Source: Bacteroidaceae bacterium (GTDB lineage Bacteria; Bacteroidota; Bacteroidia; Bacteroidales; Bacteroidaceae). From it: 38,522 nucleotides of DNA. The position numbers and the translations under genes were made by a program. This document shows positions 14,801 to 22,414 of this stretch, piece by piece (position 1 is the stretch's first letter; every line of letters begins with the position of its first letter). The stretch covers positions 1 through 38,522 of the forward strand of contig JAGCFN010000175.1 in the NCBI GenBank assembly GCA_017650085.1, given 5' to 3'. The notes beneath the pieces are model-generated. The model was given only the letters and a program-made list of their open reading frames with translations, was not told where the DNA came from and did not search any database.

Positions 14801-16126
14801 TTAATTCTTTTGGTATGCTTTTCGGTCGAGCTTGCCGTTGTAGGTGTGCTTAATGGCATCAACGGACTCGTATAGTAGGGGGATTTTATAGTTTTCAATG
14901 CGTCCTTTCAGGAAGTCAGCTATGTCTTTTGGCTTTACTTCTTTGTCTTGTTTGGAGACATAAAGGAGCTTGGGAACTGTGCCGAGGAGGATGTGTTGGG
15001 AAGGAATGCAAATGCAATCGGCAACGAGTGGGAACGAACTAACTGCTTCTTCCACTTCCGAAGGGTTCACTTTGTAGCCTCCCACATTGATGACATCGTC
15101 CTGTCGTCCAAGCAGATGGAGCATCCCGTTTTCATCGATATTGCCGATGTCGGAAGTGTAGATTTCACCTCCTCTAAGGACTTGAGCCGTCAGTTCTGGA
15201 GCGCCAACATAACCCGTCATGATGGTCTGGCCAGAACAAACCACTCTGCCTTCTTCGTTGATGCGAACCGAGGAGTGCTTCATCGGCTTTCCCAAGAGGC
15301 CTGGCTCGCAGCCGTACTTGCTGAACTCGTAGCTGCAAATGATTCCCGTCTCTGTCGAAGCGTAGGTATTGAAAAGGCGAGAGTGGGGAAGTATCTTGCA
15401 GAGCGACTCCATATCGCTTTGTGAGATTGCAGCTGCTCCCGTTTCGATGAAGTCAATCTTCGAGGCGACGGCAGCCAAGTTCTTTGAGGCAATCTGCAAA
15501 AGCATCCTGATGCTCGATGGAACGAGGAATGTCGCGAACTTCGTGAAAGGCAGTTCGAAGACTGAGAAGAAAGCATTGAGGTCCTTCAGACTCTCCATAA
15601 TATATAATGTGCCGCCAGTCATGAGCGTGGGATATATCTTTGAAAGACTGCCAAGATGATTGAGCGGACCACAAACGATGAAGAGCAAATCGTGGGTGAA
15701 TCCAAGCCTGTCAATCAGGTTCTCGGCATTCGCATTCCATGCTTTTGCTGAAATCATCACCCCTTTTGCCTTGCCAGTCGTTCCTGTAGTATACAGAATG
15801 TCAGAGCATTCGCCGTTTAAACATTTGCCATTTACTTCTTCACGAATTTGTTGCTGACGTTCTTTAGGGGTGGAACTTTCGAGGGGGACGCAAATTCCTC
15901 CGCAATGATGTGTGGCACAATAGGTTACGATGAAGTCGGCATTTTGCTTGGAAATGAAGACATGGGACTTCCCTTCTGAGAGTCCTTCCCCTTTCAAAAG
16001 GTTTGCTTTCTCCTGAATACGTTTCCAAAGAGACGAGTAGGAGAGGGTTTCATTGCCCCAGATGACAGCCGCTTTGTTTGGTGTCAGCTTGGCAAAATGC
16101 TCTATATGTTCCTCTAAAGTCAACAT
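14801..16126 (-). CDS. AMP-forming acyl/aryl ligase (ANL superfamily)
   Basis: This 441-residue adenylate-forming enzyme activates a carboxylic acid as the acyl-AMP and transfers it to CoA or ACP. Visible motifs are the P-loop ILYTTGTTGKAKGVM (about residue 110), TYASTETG (A5), YTSDIGNIDENGMLHLLGRQDDVINVGGYKVNPSEVE (A7-A8, quoted here only as landmarks) and the A10 lysine in YNGKLDRKAY. It is shorter than typical acyl-CoA ligases because the N-terminal part is compact. In aryl polyene and flexirubin clusters a ligase of this kind loads the aryl starter acid onto an ACP; an ACP gene ends 167 nt upstream. The 22-bp array 2 lies in that gap. The substrate cannot be read from the sequence. Confidence 0.87.
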   Translation of the reverse strand: MLTLEEHIEHFAKLTPNKAAVIWGNETLSYSSLWKRIQEKANLLKGEGLSEGKSHVFISKQNADFIVTYCATHHCGGICVPLESSTPKERQQQIREEVNGKCLNGECSDILYTTGTTGKAKGVMISAKAWNANAENLIDRLGFTHDLLFIVCGPLNHLGSLSKIYPTLMTGGTLYIMESLKDLNAFFSVFELPFTKFATFLVPSSIRMLLQIASKNLAAVASKIDFIETGAAAISQSDMESLCKILPHSRLFNTYASTETGIICSYEFSKYGCEPGLLGKPMKHSSVRINEEGRVVCSGQTIMTGYVGAPELTAQVLRGGEIYTSDIGNIDENGMLHLLGRQDDVINVGGYKVNPSEVEEAVSSFPLVADCICIPSQHILLGTVPKLLYVSKQDKEVKPKDIADFLKGRIENYKIPLLYESVDAIKHTYNGKLDRKAYQKN

Positions 16127-16173
16127 TTCATTTCCTGCCTAATAATGTCCTTCTGTTTTATGCTCTTGCCCTC

Positions 16174-16283
16174 GTTCGAAAACGTGGCACGTCATGTTTG
16201 CAATTAACTAGTGTGAAGTTTGCGATTTACTAGTGTGACGATTGCAATTTACTAGTGTGACGTTTGCGATCGTGGCACGCCAT
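16174..16283. repeat. Array 2 of the 22-bp-period tandem repeat
   Basis: Five contiguous 22-bp units start at 16174, 16196, 16218, 16240 and 16262. The inner three are nearly identical: GTTTGC[AG]ATT, then ACTAGTGTGAC-like ends. The outer two carry ACGTGGCACG. The array fills the gap between the ACP stop (16293) and the AMP-ligase start (16126). No separate TAnnTTTG promoter was found between the array and the ligase, so the ligase may be read through from the unit upstream. Confidence 0.88.
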
Positions 16284-16292
16284 GTTTTTCCT

Positions 16293-16520
16293 CTAGGCAT
16301 TTCTTCCCAGTTTCTCTTCCACCATCCTGATGATAGAGTCGATGGTTTTGAGGTTCTTGGGGGTTGCGTCTTTCGCTTCCAGAGTGATGCCGTATTCTTC
16401 GGAGAGGAGCATCAGAATGGTTGTCACGCCAAGAGAATCGAGTTCGCTAAAAAGGAAGTCCGATTCCAGGTTAACCATTGGAAGCGCATTTGTCAGGAGT
16501 TCAATGATTCGTTCTTTCAT
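16293..16520 (-). CDS. Acyl carrier protein
   Basis: A 75-residue acidic helical protein with the phosphopantetheine attachment serine S29 in ELDSLGVT. The length is that of a free-standing ACP. Its stop is next to array 2, and its start lies 3 nt after the MMPL exporter stop, so it is the last gene of the unit starting at 22.2 kb. It may carry the starter unit loaded by the AMP-ligase or a chain handed to the acyltransferases. It is one of three distinct ACPs in the cluster. Confidence 0.9.
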   Translation of the reverse strand: MKERIIELLTNALPMVNLESDFLFSELDSLGVTTILMLLSEEYGITLEAKDATPKNLKTIDSIIRMVEEKLGRNA

Positions 16521-16523
16521 ATT

Positions 16524-18965
16524 CTATAGTTTTTCAAATCGTTGGGGAAATCGCTTCATCATCCATCTGAAGAGCAAAGGCGGAATGAGGTAAGCCATCA
16601 GTACGACAGAGAACATGCCGATGATGGTGACCTCAGCCAACGAATGCAGGGCAGGATGTTTGGCAAAGATGAGTGTGCCGATTCCGATGAACATGATTAA
16701 AGCGGAGAGGATTATGCTGCGTTTGTAGGGGGCGAGAATGGGTTTCTTGTGAATGTACTCTGAGATGCAGCCCTCAGTCATAAAGATAGTATAGTCGTCG
16801 CCCTGTCCGAAGATGAAGGTTGCAAGAATGATGTTGACTATGTTGAACTTTATGCCAAGCAAAGACATGATGCCCAAAATCCATATCCAACTGATTGCCA
16901 TCGGAATGAACGAAATGATGGCCAACTCGATTCGACGGAAGGAAAGCCAAAGGAAAACGAAGACAATGAGCGAACATGCCCAGCCAACATAGTTGAAATC
17001 ACCCGAAAGAGCATCCGCTACAGACGAGTGAAGCGAGCCGATATCGAAGGCTTCAGGCAAGACTTTCCTGACCTGTTCGACGTCTTTCTTCTTGACAGAA
17101 AGGGTTTCCACTATCGTGGCGTTTCCCTTTTTGCCTGCCCGAGAAACGTTTCCAGCAAAGGCTTTGGAGGTTAAGGGAAGGAAGTCGTCGAAAGATTTGG
17201 TTGTTTGTCTCGATTGGATAATGTCGGCAAAATCGGAGAAAGCCTCTGCCGAGAAGCCATGCTTGGCTGCTTTCTCATCTAATGTACTAATGAGGTCAGG
17301 ATGACTATCAAGCCATTCGTTCCATCGGTTAATGCGGATTTCTTGTTCCTTTAGCGAAGGCAAAAAGCGATTAACACCTTGGTGATTCGCAATCAGACCT
17401 TCTTCTGTAAGTGAGTCAATTACAGCCTGTTTCGATTCCGAGCAAGCAAGCGCATCATCGAAATCTGTGGCAGAAGAAAGGAGGTAAAGCGCGACATTGT
17501 CTTCCGAACCATTCCCATCGAAGAACTTTTGGAAGTAAGCCATGTCCTCTTTCTGCTCTGCAGTCATGTAGTTGATGTTCGACACATCGGAATCAAACTT
17601 GACAGAAAGGCTGAAATAACCAAAGACAAGAGTCAGCACAGCCACCAAAACGACAAGCCATCGCTTCCTGTCAACCTGCACGGAAGCAAGGTGGGAAAGA
17701 ATATCTCTGTTGTCCGTCGTCCGTTGTCCGTTGTCTGCCGTCCTCAAAAGGTGTGGCAAGTAAACCAACACAAAAAGGATAGTGCCAACCAGAAGGAAGG
17801 AAGCGAAGAGTCCGAGGTCGCGTAAAGCAATCGACTTAAGCGGCACCAAGGCAAGGAAAGCCCCGACTGTCGTGATGTTGCCTACTAGGAGAGGCGTAGT
17901 TATTTCACGAAGGGCCTGACGGATATCTGGTTGATGCCCCGCATGACTGGTAAGGTGAAGCGGATAGTTGACTGCAATACCGATAATAATACTCGATATG
18001 CCAATGACAATCATCGAGACGTTGTCGTGCACCAAAGCCATTCCTCCAAGAGCGAAGAGCCAGCCCCAAAGAACGGACAAGGCGATGAGCACGATGTCCC
18101 GGAACCTGCGAAAAGCGTAGAGTAACAATGCCAAGATGAGAATTGCAGCCAAAAAAACAGCCAAGATACTGTCGCGCATAATCTGCTTTGCATTGCCCAC
18201 AGCAACCTGCGGACCACCGATGACGCGTGCCTTTATCTTAGGGAAATCTGTTTGCATCTTCTTGATGGATTTGTCAAGCAGGGTAATAAGTTGGGCGTTC
18301 TTCTTCGTTTCGCTACTGCCGAAAGGCGATGAAAGCATCACGATGGCCTTTGTCATATCGGGTGTGAAGATGTAGCCATCGTATATCTCAAAGTGCATCT
18401 GCCTTTGAGTTTGCTGCAGTTCTTCCATCAACGGGGTAAAGAACCCAAGCGGGTCGCGACTGATGTTCTCGCTTATAAGGCTGCCTGTTGGAAGCATTAA
18501 GGCGTTCAAGTCGTCCTCAAGTTTCTCGTCCATGAAGTTTGGCAAAGCGAGAAGACTGTCCATTCGCCTATAGTCGTCTTCGGCCAGGAAGAGTGGCGCG
18601 TTTGCGTAAACGAAGTCCATCGTTTCGGAAAGGCTTTCGAGGTCGAATGTAGCCTGCATGTCTTGGCACCAATTTGCCGTGTCGCTCTCCTCAACGGAAC
18701 TCACGAAACAATCTATCGCTTCTGTCGTTTCTTCGGCATCACCCATGCTTTCGAAAACGACAAAGAGTCGGTTCATGCCCGATATGTCCTGATAAACAGC
18801 CATTCGTTCCCTGTTTGTTTCGCTGAGGGGAAGGAAGTCTTGGATGTCTTCTTTATAGGAAAGACGCATGATGGACACTAGCAAAGCCATCGTTATGACA
18901 AGGAGCGAAGCCCATCGAATGATGGCGTGTTCGCGAAGGTAATCAAATATCTTCAGTATCGTCAT
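16524..18965 (-). CDS. MMPL/RND-family exporter
   Basis: This 813-residue inner-membrane protein has the two-half RND layout. There is an N-terminal TM (residues 17-33), a large periplasmic loop with the opening LSYKEDIQDFLPLSETN, then a group of five TMs (about 265-405). A short cytoplasmic linker, a second TM (about 423-440), a second loop and five C-terminal TMs (about 630-800, including FGQGDDYTIFMTEG) follow. MMPL-type exporters move lipids or lipid-linked products; this one is a standard part of aryl polyene clusters, where it is thought to act with the LolA-like carrier. Its start overlaps the hydrolase stop by 4 nt (ATGA). The linker at residues 408-419 is encoded by a heptanucleotide repeat. 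Confidence 0.9.
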   Translation of the reverse strand: MTILKIFDYLREHAIIRWASLLVITMALLVSIMRLSYKEDIQDFLPLSETNRERMAVYQDISGMNRLFVVFESMGDAEETTEAIDCFVSSVEESDTANWCQDMQATFDLESLSETMDFVYANAPLFLAEDDYRRMDSLLALPNFMDEKLEDDLNALMLPTGSLISENISRDPLGFFTPLMEELQQTQRQMHFEIYDGYIFTPDMTKAIVMLSSPFGSSETKKNAQLITLLDKSIKKMQTDFPKIKARVIGGPQVAVGNAKQIMRDSILAVFLAAILILALLLYAFRRFRDIVLIALSVLWGWLFALGGMALVHDNVSMIVIGISSIIIGIAVNYPLHLTSHAGHQPDIRQALREITTPLLVGNITTVGAFLALVPLKSIALRDLGLFASFLLVGTILFVLVYLPHLLRTADNGQRTTDNRDILSHLASVQVDRKRWLVVLVAVLTLVFGYFSLSVKFDSDVSNINYMTAEQKEDMAYFQKFFDGNGSEDNVALYLLSSATDFDDALACSESKQAVIDSLTEEGLIANHQGVNRFLPSLKEQEIRINRWNEWLDSHPDLISTLDEKAAKHGFSAEAFSDFADIIQSRQTTKSFDDFLPLTSKAFAGNVSRAGKKGNATIVETLSVKKKDVEQVRKVLPEAFDIGSLHSSVADALSGDFNYVGWACSLIVFVFLWLSFRRIELAIISFIPMAISWIWILGIMSLLGIKFNIVNIILATFIFGQGDDYTIFMTEGCISEYIHKKPILAPYKRSIILSALIMFIGIGTLIFAKHPALHSLAEVTIIGMFSVVLMAYLIPPLLFRWMMKRFPQRFEKL
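17710..17744. repeat. Heptanucleotide repeat inside the exporter gene
   Basis: Five 7-nt units on the plus strand: TTGTCCG, TCGTCCG, TTGTCCG, TTGTCTG, CCGTCCT. On the coding strand they encode the polar stretch RTADNGQRTTDN between the two halves of the exporter. The same heptad occurs at 25035-25069 in a ketosynthase gene and, inverted, at 21781-21808 in the lolA-like gene. Confidence 0.8.
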
Positions 18966-19765
18966 AAGTCAAGACCTTTAAGCCAACTGAGGAACTCATC
19001 CTTCCAGGCACGACACTCTGCTGTACCTTTCGCGTTGGAAGCGCCGAAGCCGTGTCCTCCTGTCTGGTATTGAATGTAGCGATGTTCGACACCTTGAACG
19101 GTTAGGGCGGAGTCGAGAAGTTCCGAATTGTGATATTTCACGACTGGATCATCCTTGCAATTAACGAGAAAGACTGGCGGACAACCTTTCGTGACATGTT
19201 TTTCGAGAGAAAGCGAGTCGCGCATAGACTTGTTGTATTTCCTGTACTCGCCTAGCAAAGCACGTCTGGAACGCTTGTGAGTGCAAGGGTGCGACATGCT
19301 TACCACAGGATAAATGGCTGCGACAAAGTCAGGAAGCGAGTGTGATTGTTCAGCGGAATGCATGGCTAAATGTCCTCCAGCCGAGAATCCCATCACGCCT
19401 ATACGATGTGGATTGATGCCATATTCTGTGGCATGTTCGCGAACAAACCTGATGGCTTGCTGCAAATCGTTTAGCATGTCTGGATGCTGATGCCCTTTAA
19501 ACAAGAGCCGAGAATGTGTTATGTAGGGCACGATGCCTTGTACGCGATACTTCAACACGAAGGCAGAGATGCCATTTCCCTGCAACCATCGGGCAACTTC
19601 GCTGCCTTCAGTCTTCATGTCATGCCAGCAATAAGACCCGCCAGGACAGACAATTATGGCTGTGACGGGTGTCTCGCTTTCTGCCAGGAAAGGCGTAAGC
19701 CTGTCGGATGCCAAGGATTGAAGGCTGAGCAGGAAGGCTATGGAAAGGAGAAACTGCTTAGACAT
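18962..19765 (-). CDS. Secreted alpha/beta hydrolase (esterase-like)
   Basis: This 267-residue protein has an N-terminal signal sequence (MSKQFLLSIAFLLSLQSLAS). The hydrolase core has ICPGGSYCWHDMKTEG (oxyanion loop), the nucleophile elbow GFSAGGH (serine near residue 126), the acid DDPVV and the histidine QTGGHGFG, so the triad is complete. It resembles the BD-FAE/acetyl-xylan esterase group by motif order. In this operon it could release or deacylate a product in the periplasm; that is inference from position. It overlaps the next gene (MMPL) by 4 nt and the preceding GT2-acyltransferase stop by 8 nt, so all three are tightly coupled. Confidence 0.85.
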   Translation of the reverse strand: MSKQFLLSIAFLLSLQSLASDRLTPFLAESETPVTAIIVCPGGSYCWHDMKTEGSEVARWLQGNGISAFVLKYRVQGIVPYITHSRLLFKGHQHPDMLNDLQQAIRFVREHATEYGINPHRIGVMGFSAGGHLAMHSAEQSHSLPDFVAAIYPVVSMSHPCTHKRSRRALLGEYRKYNKSMRDSLSLEKHVTKGCPPVFLVNCKDDPVVKYHNSELLDSALTVQGVEHRYIQYQTGGHGFGASNAKGTAECRAWKDEFLSWLKGLDL

Positions 19766-21251
19766 CTTGTTCTATTTTGTTTGCGATTTCAGCATATCTT
19801 TGCCTATAGTATTTCCTGAGGCTTGATGCTTGAGCCATTGTCGTGTCTCCATGCGACTGCAGCTCTTCTGGGCTGATGCGTTTGTCTATCTCGATTCTGA
19901 TGGGCCACTTGTGGAGATGCCTGTCTTTCTTAGGCAAAGCTTTGCCTGCTCCATATAGTACGAGCGGCAAGATGTCCAGTTCGAGTTGCTGAGCCAGATG
20001 GAAAGCGCCTTGATGGAAGCGTGTGATGGAGCAATCCGGAGAACGTGTCCCTTCTGGATAAACCGCGATACTGTAACCTCTTTCTTTTAATGATTTGAGT
20101 TTCGGCATTAGGGTTTCAGTCCCTTCCGATACGGGATAGAACTCGGCATTGCGTATGATATAACCATAGAAGGGGTTGTTCCAAACCCAGTCTTTCGTCA
20201 GGCATACGATCTTGGGCGTGTGGATGAGCATTGTCATCAAGTCGAGATGCGACTGATGGTTGCAGATGATGATGGCTGGTTTCTCGAAGTTCTCCTTGTG
20301 TGGATTGCCGACAGAGAACTTGACGCCAGGTATTCCGTGCCAAATCGTGACGAACCTCGAGAAGTTCCAAAGCAGCTTGTGCATGCCCATTCGCTTCTTT
20401 TCCAAGTCTTTCGTGAAAGCCAGATAGAGCATGGCTGCTGGTGTGAGGATGAGGAAAACGGACAAGATGAAGAACAGAAGAGCGTATGTGGTGCGCAGGA
20501 AAGTCATGAGTCCTCGCCAGATGGCAAGTGGCAAACCGTAGACGACAGCCAATATGCAGAGTATGGTGTTGAGTATGAAGATGCGCGAGAAGTCTGCGAT
20601 TGGGCGGAAGTGCGATACGCGTTCTTCTGGCTTTGGATAGTAGACATTGACTGGCACAGATACTATCTTGATGCCGTGCCAGGAAGCGAAGACGAGGAGC
20701 TCGAGTTCTGCTTCGTAGCGAGAGGTGAGGAGCGAGAGTCCGCAAAGTTTTTTCAGAGGATAAAGACGGAAGCCTGTCTGAGTGTCTTTAAGGCGACGGC
20801 CCGTCTGAATGGCAAACCAGAAATTGGCGAAGGCATTGGCAAACTTGCTGCCTTTGCTTCGCTCCATCTCCTCTAGCCCCTTCCTTTCTCCCACGATGAG
20901 AGCTCCTGGATGCTTCTGGTTGGCATGAAGCATTGTGGGAATATCTTCGGGAAAGTGCTGACCGTCGGCATCCAAAGTGATGGCGTAGGCGAATCCCATC
21001 TCAAGGGCTTTCTTGAAGCCTCGTTTCAGGGCACAGCCTTTGCCTGCATTCTTGGCATAGGAAACGATGGTGATTCCCTCGATGTTTTGGAGGATTTCGA
21101 GTGTTCCGTCAGTACATCCATCAGCAACAACTATCACATCCAGGCAATGAGTAAGGGTACGACGAACCACATCGGCGATGGTTCCCGCATTGTTGTAGGT
21201 GGGAATTACCACGCAGATGCCTCTGTCGCGAAGTGTCTTCTTACTTTCCAT
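19758..21251 (-). CDS. Glycosyltransferase family 2 - acyltransferase fusion
   Basis: About 497 residues in two enzymatic parts. The N-terminal GT2 domain (about 1-230) has VVIPTYNNAGTIADVV, VVADGCTDGT, the DxD motif in LDADGQHFPED, and TQTGFRLYP, like dolichyl-phosphate or lipid-directed GT2s. Two or three TM segments follow (about 215-285), then a PlsC-type acyltransferase domain with NHQSHLD (HX4D) and YPEGTRS. Such fusions are recurrent in aryl polyene/flexirubin clusters and probably build the lipid or glycolipid anchor on the cytoplasmic face. The start at 21251 (MESKKTLRD) overlaps the lolA-like stop by 11 nt; a start at 21266 is also open. Confidence 0.9.
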   Translation of the reverse strand: MESKKTLRDRGICVVIPTYNNAGTIADVVRRTLTHCLDVIVVADGCTDGTLEILQNIEGITIVSYAKNAGKGCALKRGFKKALEMGFAYAITLDADGQHFPEDIPTMLHANQKHPGALIVGERKGLEEMERSKGSKFANAFANFWFAIQTGRRLKDTQTGFRLYPLKKLCGLSLLTSRYEAELELLVFASWHGIKIVSVPVNVYYPKPEERVSHFRPIADFSRIFILNTILCILAVVYGLPLAIWRGLMTFLRTTYALLFFILSVFLILTPAAMLYLAFTKDLEKKRMGMHKLLWNFSRFVTIWHGIPGVKFSVGNPHKENFEKPAIIICNHQSHLDLMTMLIHTPKIVCLTKDWVWNNPFYGYIIRNAEFYPVSEGTETLMPKLKSLKERGYSIAVYPEGTRSPDCSITRFHQGAFHLAQQLELDILPLVLYGAGKALPKKDRHLHKWPIRIEIDKRISPEELQSHGDTTMAQASSLRKYYRQRYAEIANKIEQDV

Positions 21252-21822
21252 TGATGCTGATGTCATGCAGTTCGATTAGGGTTCTGTCTCCGTTTTTCTC
21301 GTATAGTTCTATCTCGGTTACGGTTTCTTGCTTGATGTCGTAGTGCAGGACGAGCTTTGCGTAAAGCCGTTTCATGTCCTTTTTCTGTGGGACGAGGGTC
21401 GCCACATACTTTGTCGGCATTTCTTTTGCCGAGACGAGGAAGGTCTTGCTGTCAGTCAGACATTTGCCTGCAACACTATTCATGATCATTCGCGCCATTT
21501 CGCCGACGAATTTGTTCCTCGTCCCTTGCTCACCTCCTTTCAGCAGTTGGGCCTTAGTTCCGTCGAGGACGAGGGTGCTCGGCTTTGGCGAAGTGTATTC
21601 CCATCGCAGTTTGTCTGGCTGCTGACAGAACATCTTTCCCTCAGACACTTGCTCTCCCTTGAGCATTTTCGACTGCTTCTTCTGGGTGAAATTGCACTTG
21701 ACGGTCTGGATTGCTTCTGCCGAAGCAGTCATCTTCTGGATGATCTTCTGTTCGCTGAGGCCTTGTGCATTCAGGACTACGGACAACAGACAACAGACAA
21801 TGGACAATAGATATCGTTTCAT
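21241..21822 (-). CDS. LolA-like outer-membrane lipid/lipoprotein carrier protein
   Basis: This 193-residue periplasmic protein has the signal peptide MKRYLLSIVCCLLSVVLNAQ. The body shows the LolA pattern: TVKCNFTQKKQSKML, GKMFCQQPDKLRWEYTSPKPSTLVLDG, and a C-terminal half of beta strands ending IELHDISINGK. LolA proteins ferry lipidated cargo across the periplasm; cluster-bound paralogues of this kind are typical of aryl polyene loci and probably carry the polyene lipid. It lies 4 nt after the DMT-like gene. Residues 5-14 of the signal peptide are encoded by a heptanucleotide repeat (see findings). Confidence 0.88.
   Translation of the reverse strand: MKRYLLSIVCCLLSVVLNAQGLSEQKIIQKMTASAEAIQTVKCNFTQKKQSKMLKGEQVSEGKMFCQQPDKLRWEYTSPKPSTLVLDGTKAQLLKGGEQGTRNKFVGEMARMIMNSVAGKCLTDSKTFLVSAKEMPTKYVATLVPQKKDMKRLYAKLVLHYDIKQETVTEIELYEKNGDRTLIELHDISINGK
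21781..21808. repeat. Heptanucleotide repeat forming the lolA signal-peptide core
   Basis: Four 7-nt units on the plus strand (GGACAAC, AGACAAC, AGACAAT, GGACAAT) are the reverse complement of the TTGTCYG heptads at 17710 and 25035. On the coding strand they encode LSIVCCLLS, the hydrophobic core of the signal peptide. In the opposite orientation the same repeat encodes polar TTDNGQR-like stretches. Confidence 0.8.
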
Positions 21823-21826
21823 TCCT

Positions 21827-22177
21827 TTACTTTGCTATAAAATAACACCCTGCCATAATGAGCAACACGCCCAGCCATCTTGTCAGACTCACCTCTTCGT
21901 GGAAGACCACCATTGCCGCTATCATGCCGAAAACATAACTGAGCGAGATCAGGGGATACGCCATGCTGAAGGGGAAATGCTTGATGATGTAGAACCAAAG
22001 GATGGTGCCTGCAGCATAGAGAAGGCCACAAAGCGCGAACTGCCAGTTCGTGAGCAAATCGCTCCAGAAGTGCCAGTTCCAGCCGAAAGGCTGCATCTTG
22101 GCGAGGGCCAGCTTCAGGAAAACTTGTCCTCCAACAAGCAAAAGGCTCTGAATTATCGCTAAAGGTATTAGTTGCAT
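21827..22177 (-). CDS. Small four-TM drug/metabolite-transporter-like protein (EamA/SMR type)
   Basis: A 116-residue, very hydrophobic protein starting MQLIPLAIIQSLLLVGGQ, with four TM segments (about 3-20, 40-63, 68-90, 97-114) and the EamA-type end MVVFHEEVSLTRWLGVLLIMAGCYF. It is half the size of normal EamA proteins, like ArnE/ArnF or SMR subunits, and would need to form a dimer. The start at 22177 was chosen because a promoter (22195-22226) lies just upstream and residues before it have no TM or family match. It is first in its unit, so it may flip a lipid-linked intermediate of the pathway, by analogy with ArnE/F. Confidence 0.8.
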   Translation of the reverse strand: MQLIPLAIIQSLLLVGGQVFLKLALAKMQPFGWNWHFWSDLLTNWQFALCGLLYAAGTILWFYIIKHFPFSMAYPLISLSYVFGMIAAMVVFHEEVSLTRWLGVLLIMAGCYFIAK

Positions 22178-22194
22178 ACGTATCGAATTATTTG

Positions 22195-22226
22195 CAAAGA
22201 TACAAAAAGGAGAGCGAAATGCCAAA
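22195..22226 (-). promoter_or_regulatory. Promoter of the DMT-lolA-GT2-exporter unit
   Basis: On the minus strand: TTTG (22223-22226), a 20-nt spacer and TATCTTTG (22195-22202), a perfect TAnnTTTG. It is 18 nt upstream of the chosen ATG at 22177. Array 3 of the 22-bp repeat begins 48 bp upstream of the -33 box. Confidence 0.8.
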
Positions 22227-22273
22227 TAAATTAACTCTTTTCTTATTGAGTTAATACACATGCATTTCGTCGA

Positions 22274-22383
22274 GTCAAAAAACATAACGTGGAATGATGC
22301 CAAACTTAACGTTGTTAAATTGCAAACTTAACGTTGTTAAAATGCAATCGTAACGTGTGACGTTGGCGATCATCACGTGCCAT
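22274..22383. repeat. Array 3 of the 22-bp-period tandem repeat
   Basis: Five contiguous 22-bp units start at 22274, 22296, 22318, 22340 and 22362, with a partial sixth (GTTTGGAGG) at 22384. Each keeps an A-rich GCAA/CAAA core and TAACGT or CACGT about 10 bp later. The array lies between the stop of the ketosynthase at 22415 and the promoter of the DMT unit, in the same orientation as arrays 1, 2 and 4. Confidence 0.88.
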
Positions 22384-22414
22384 GTTTGGAGGCGCTCCTG
22401 TAAGTGGGATTTAA

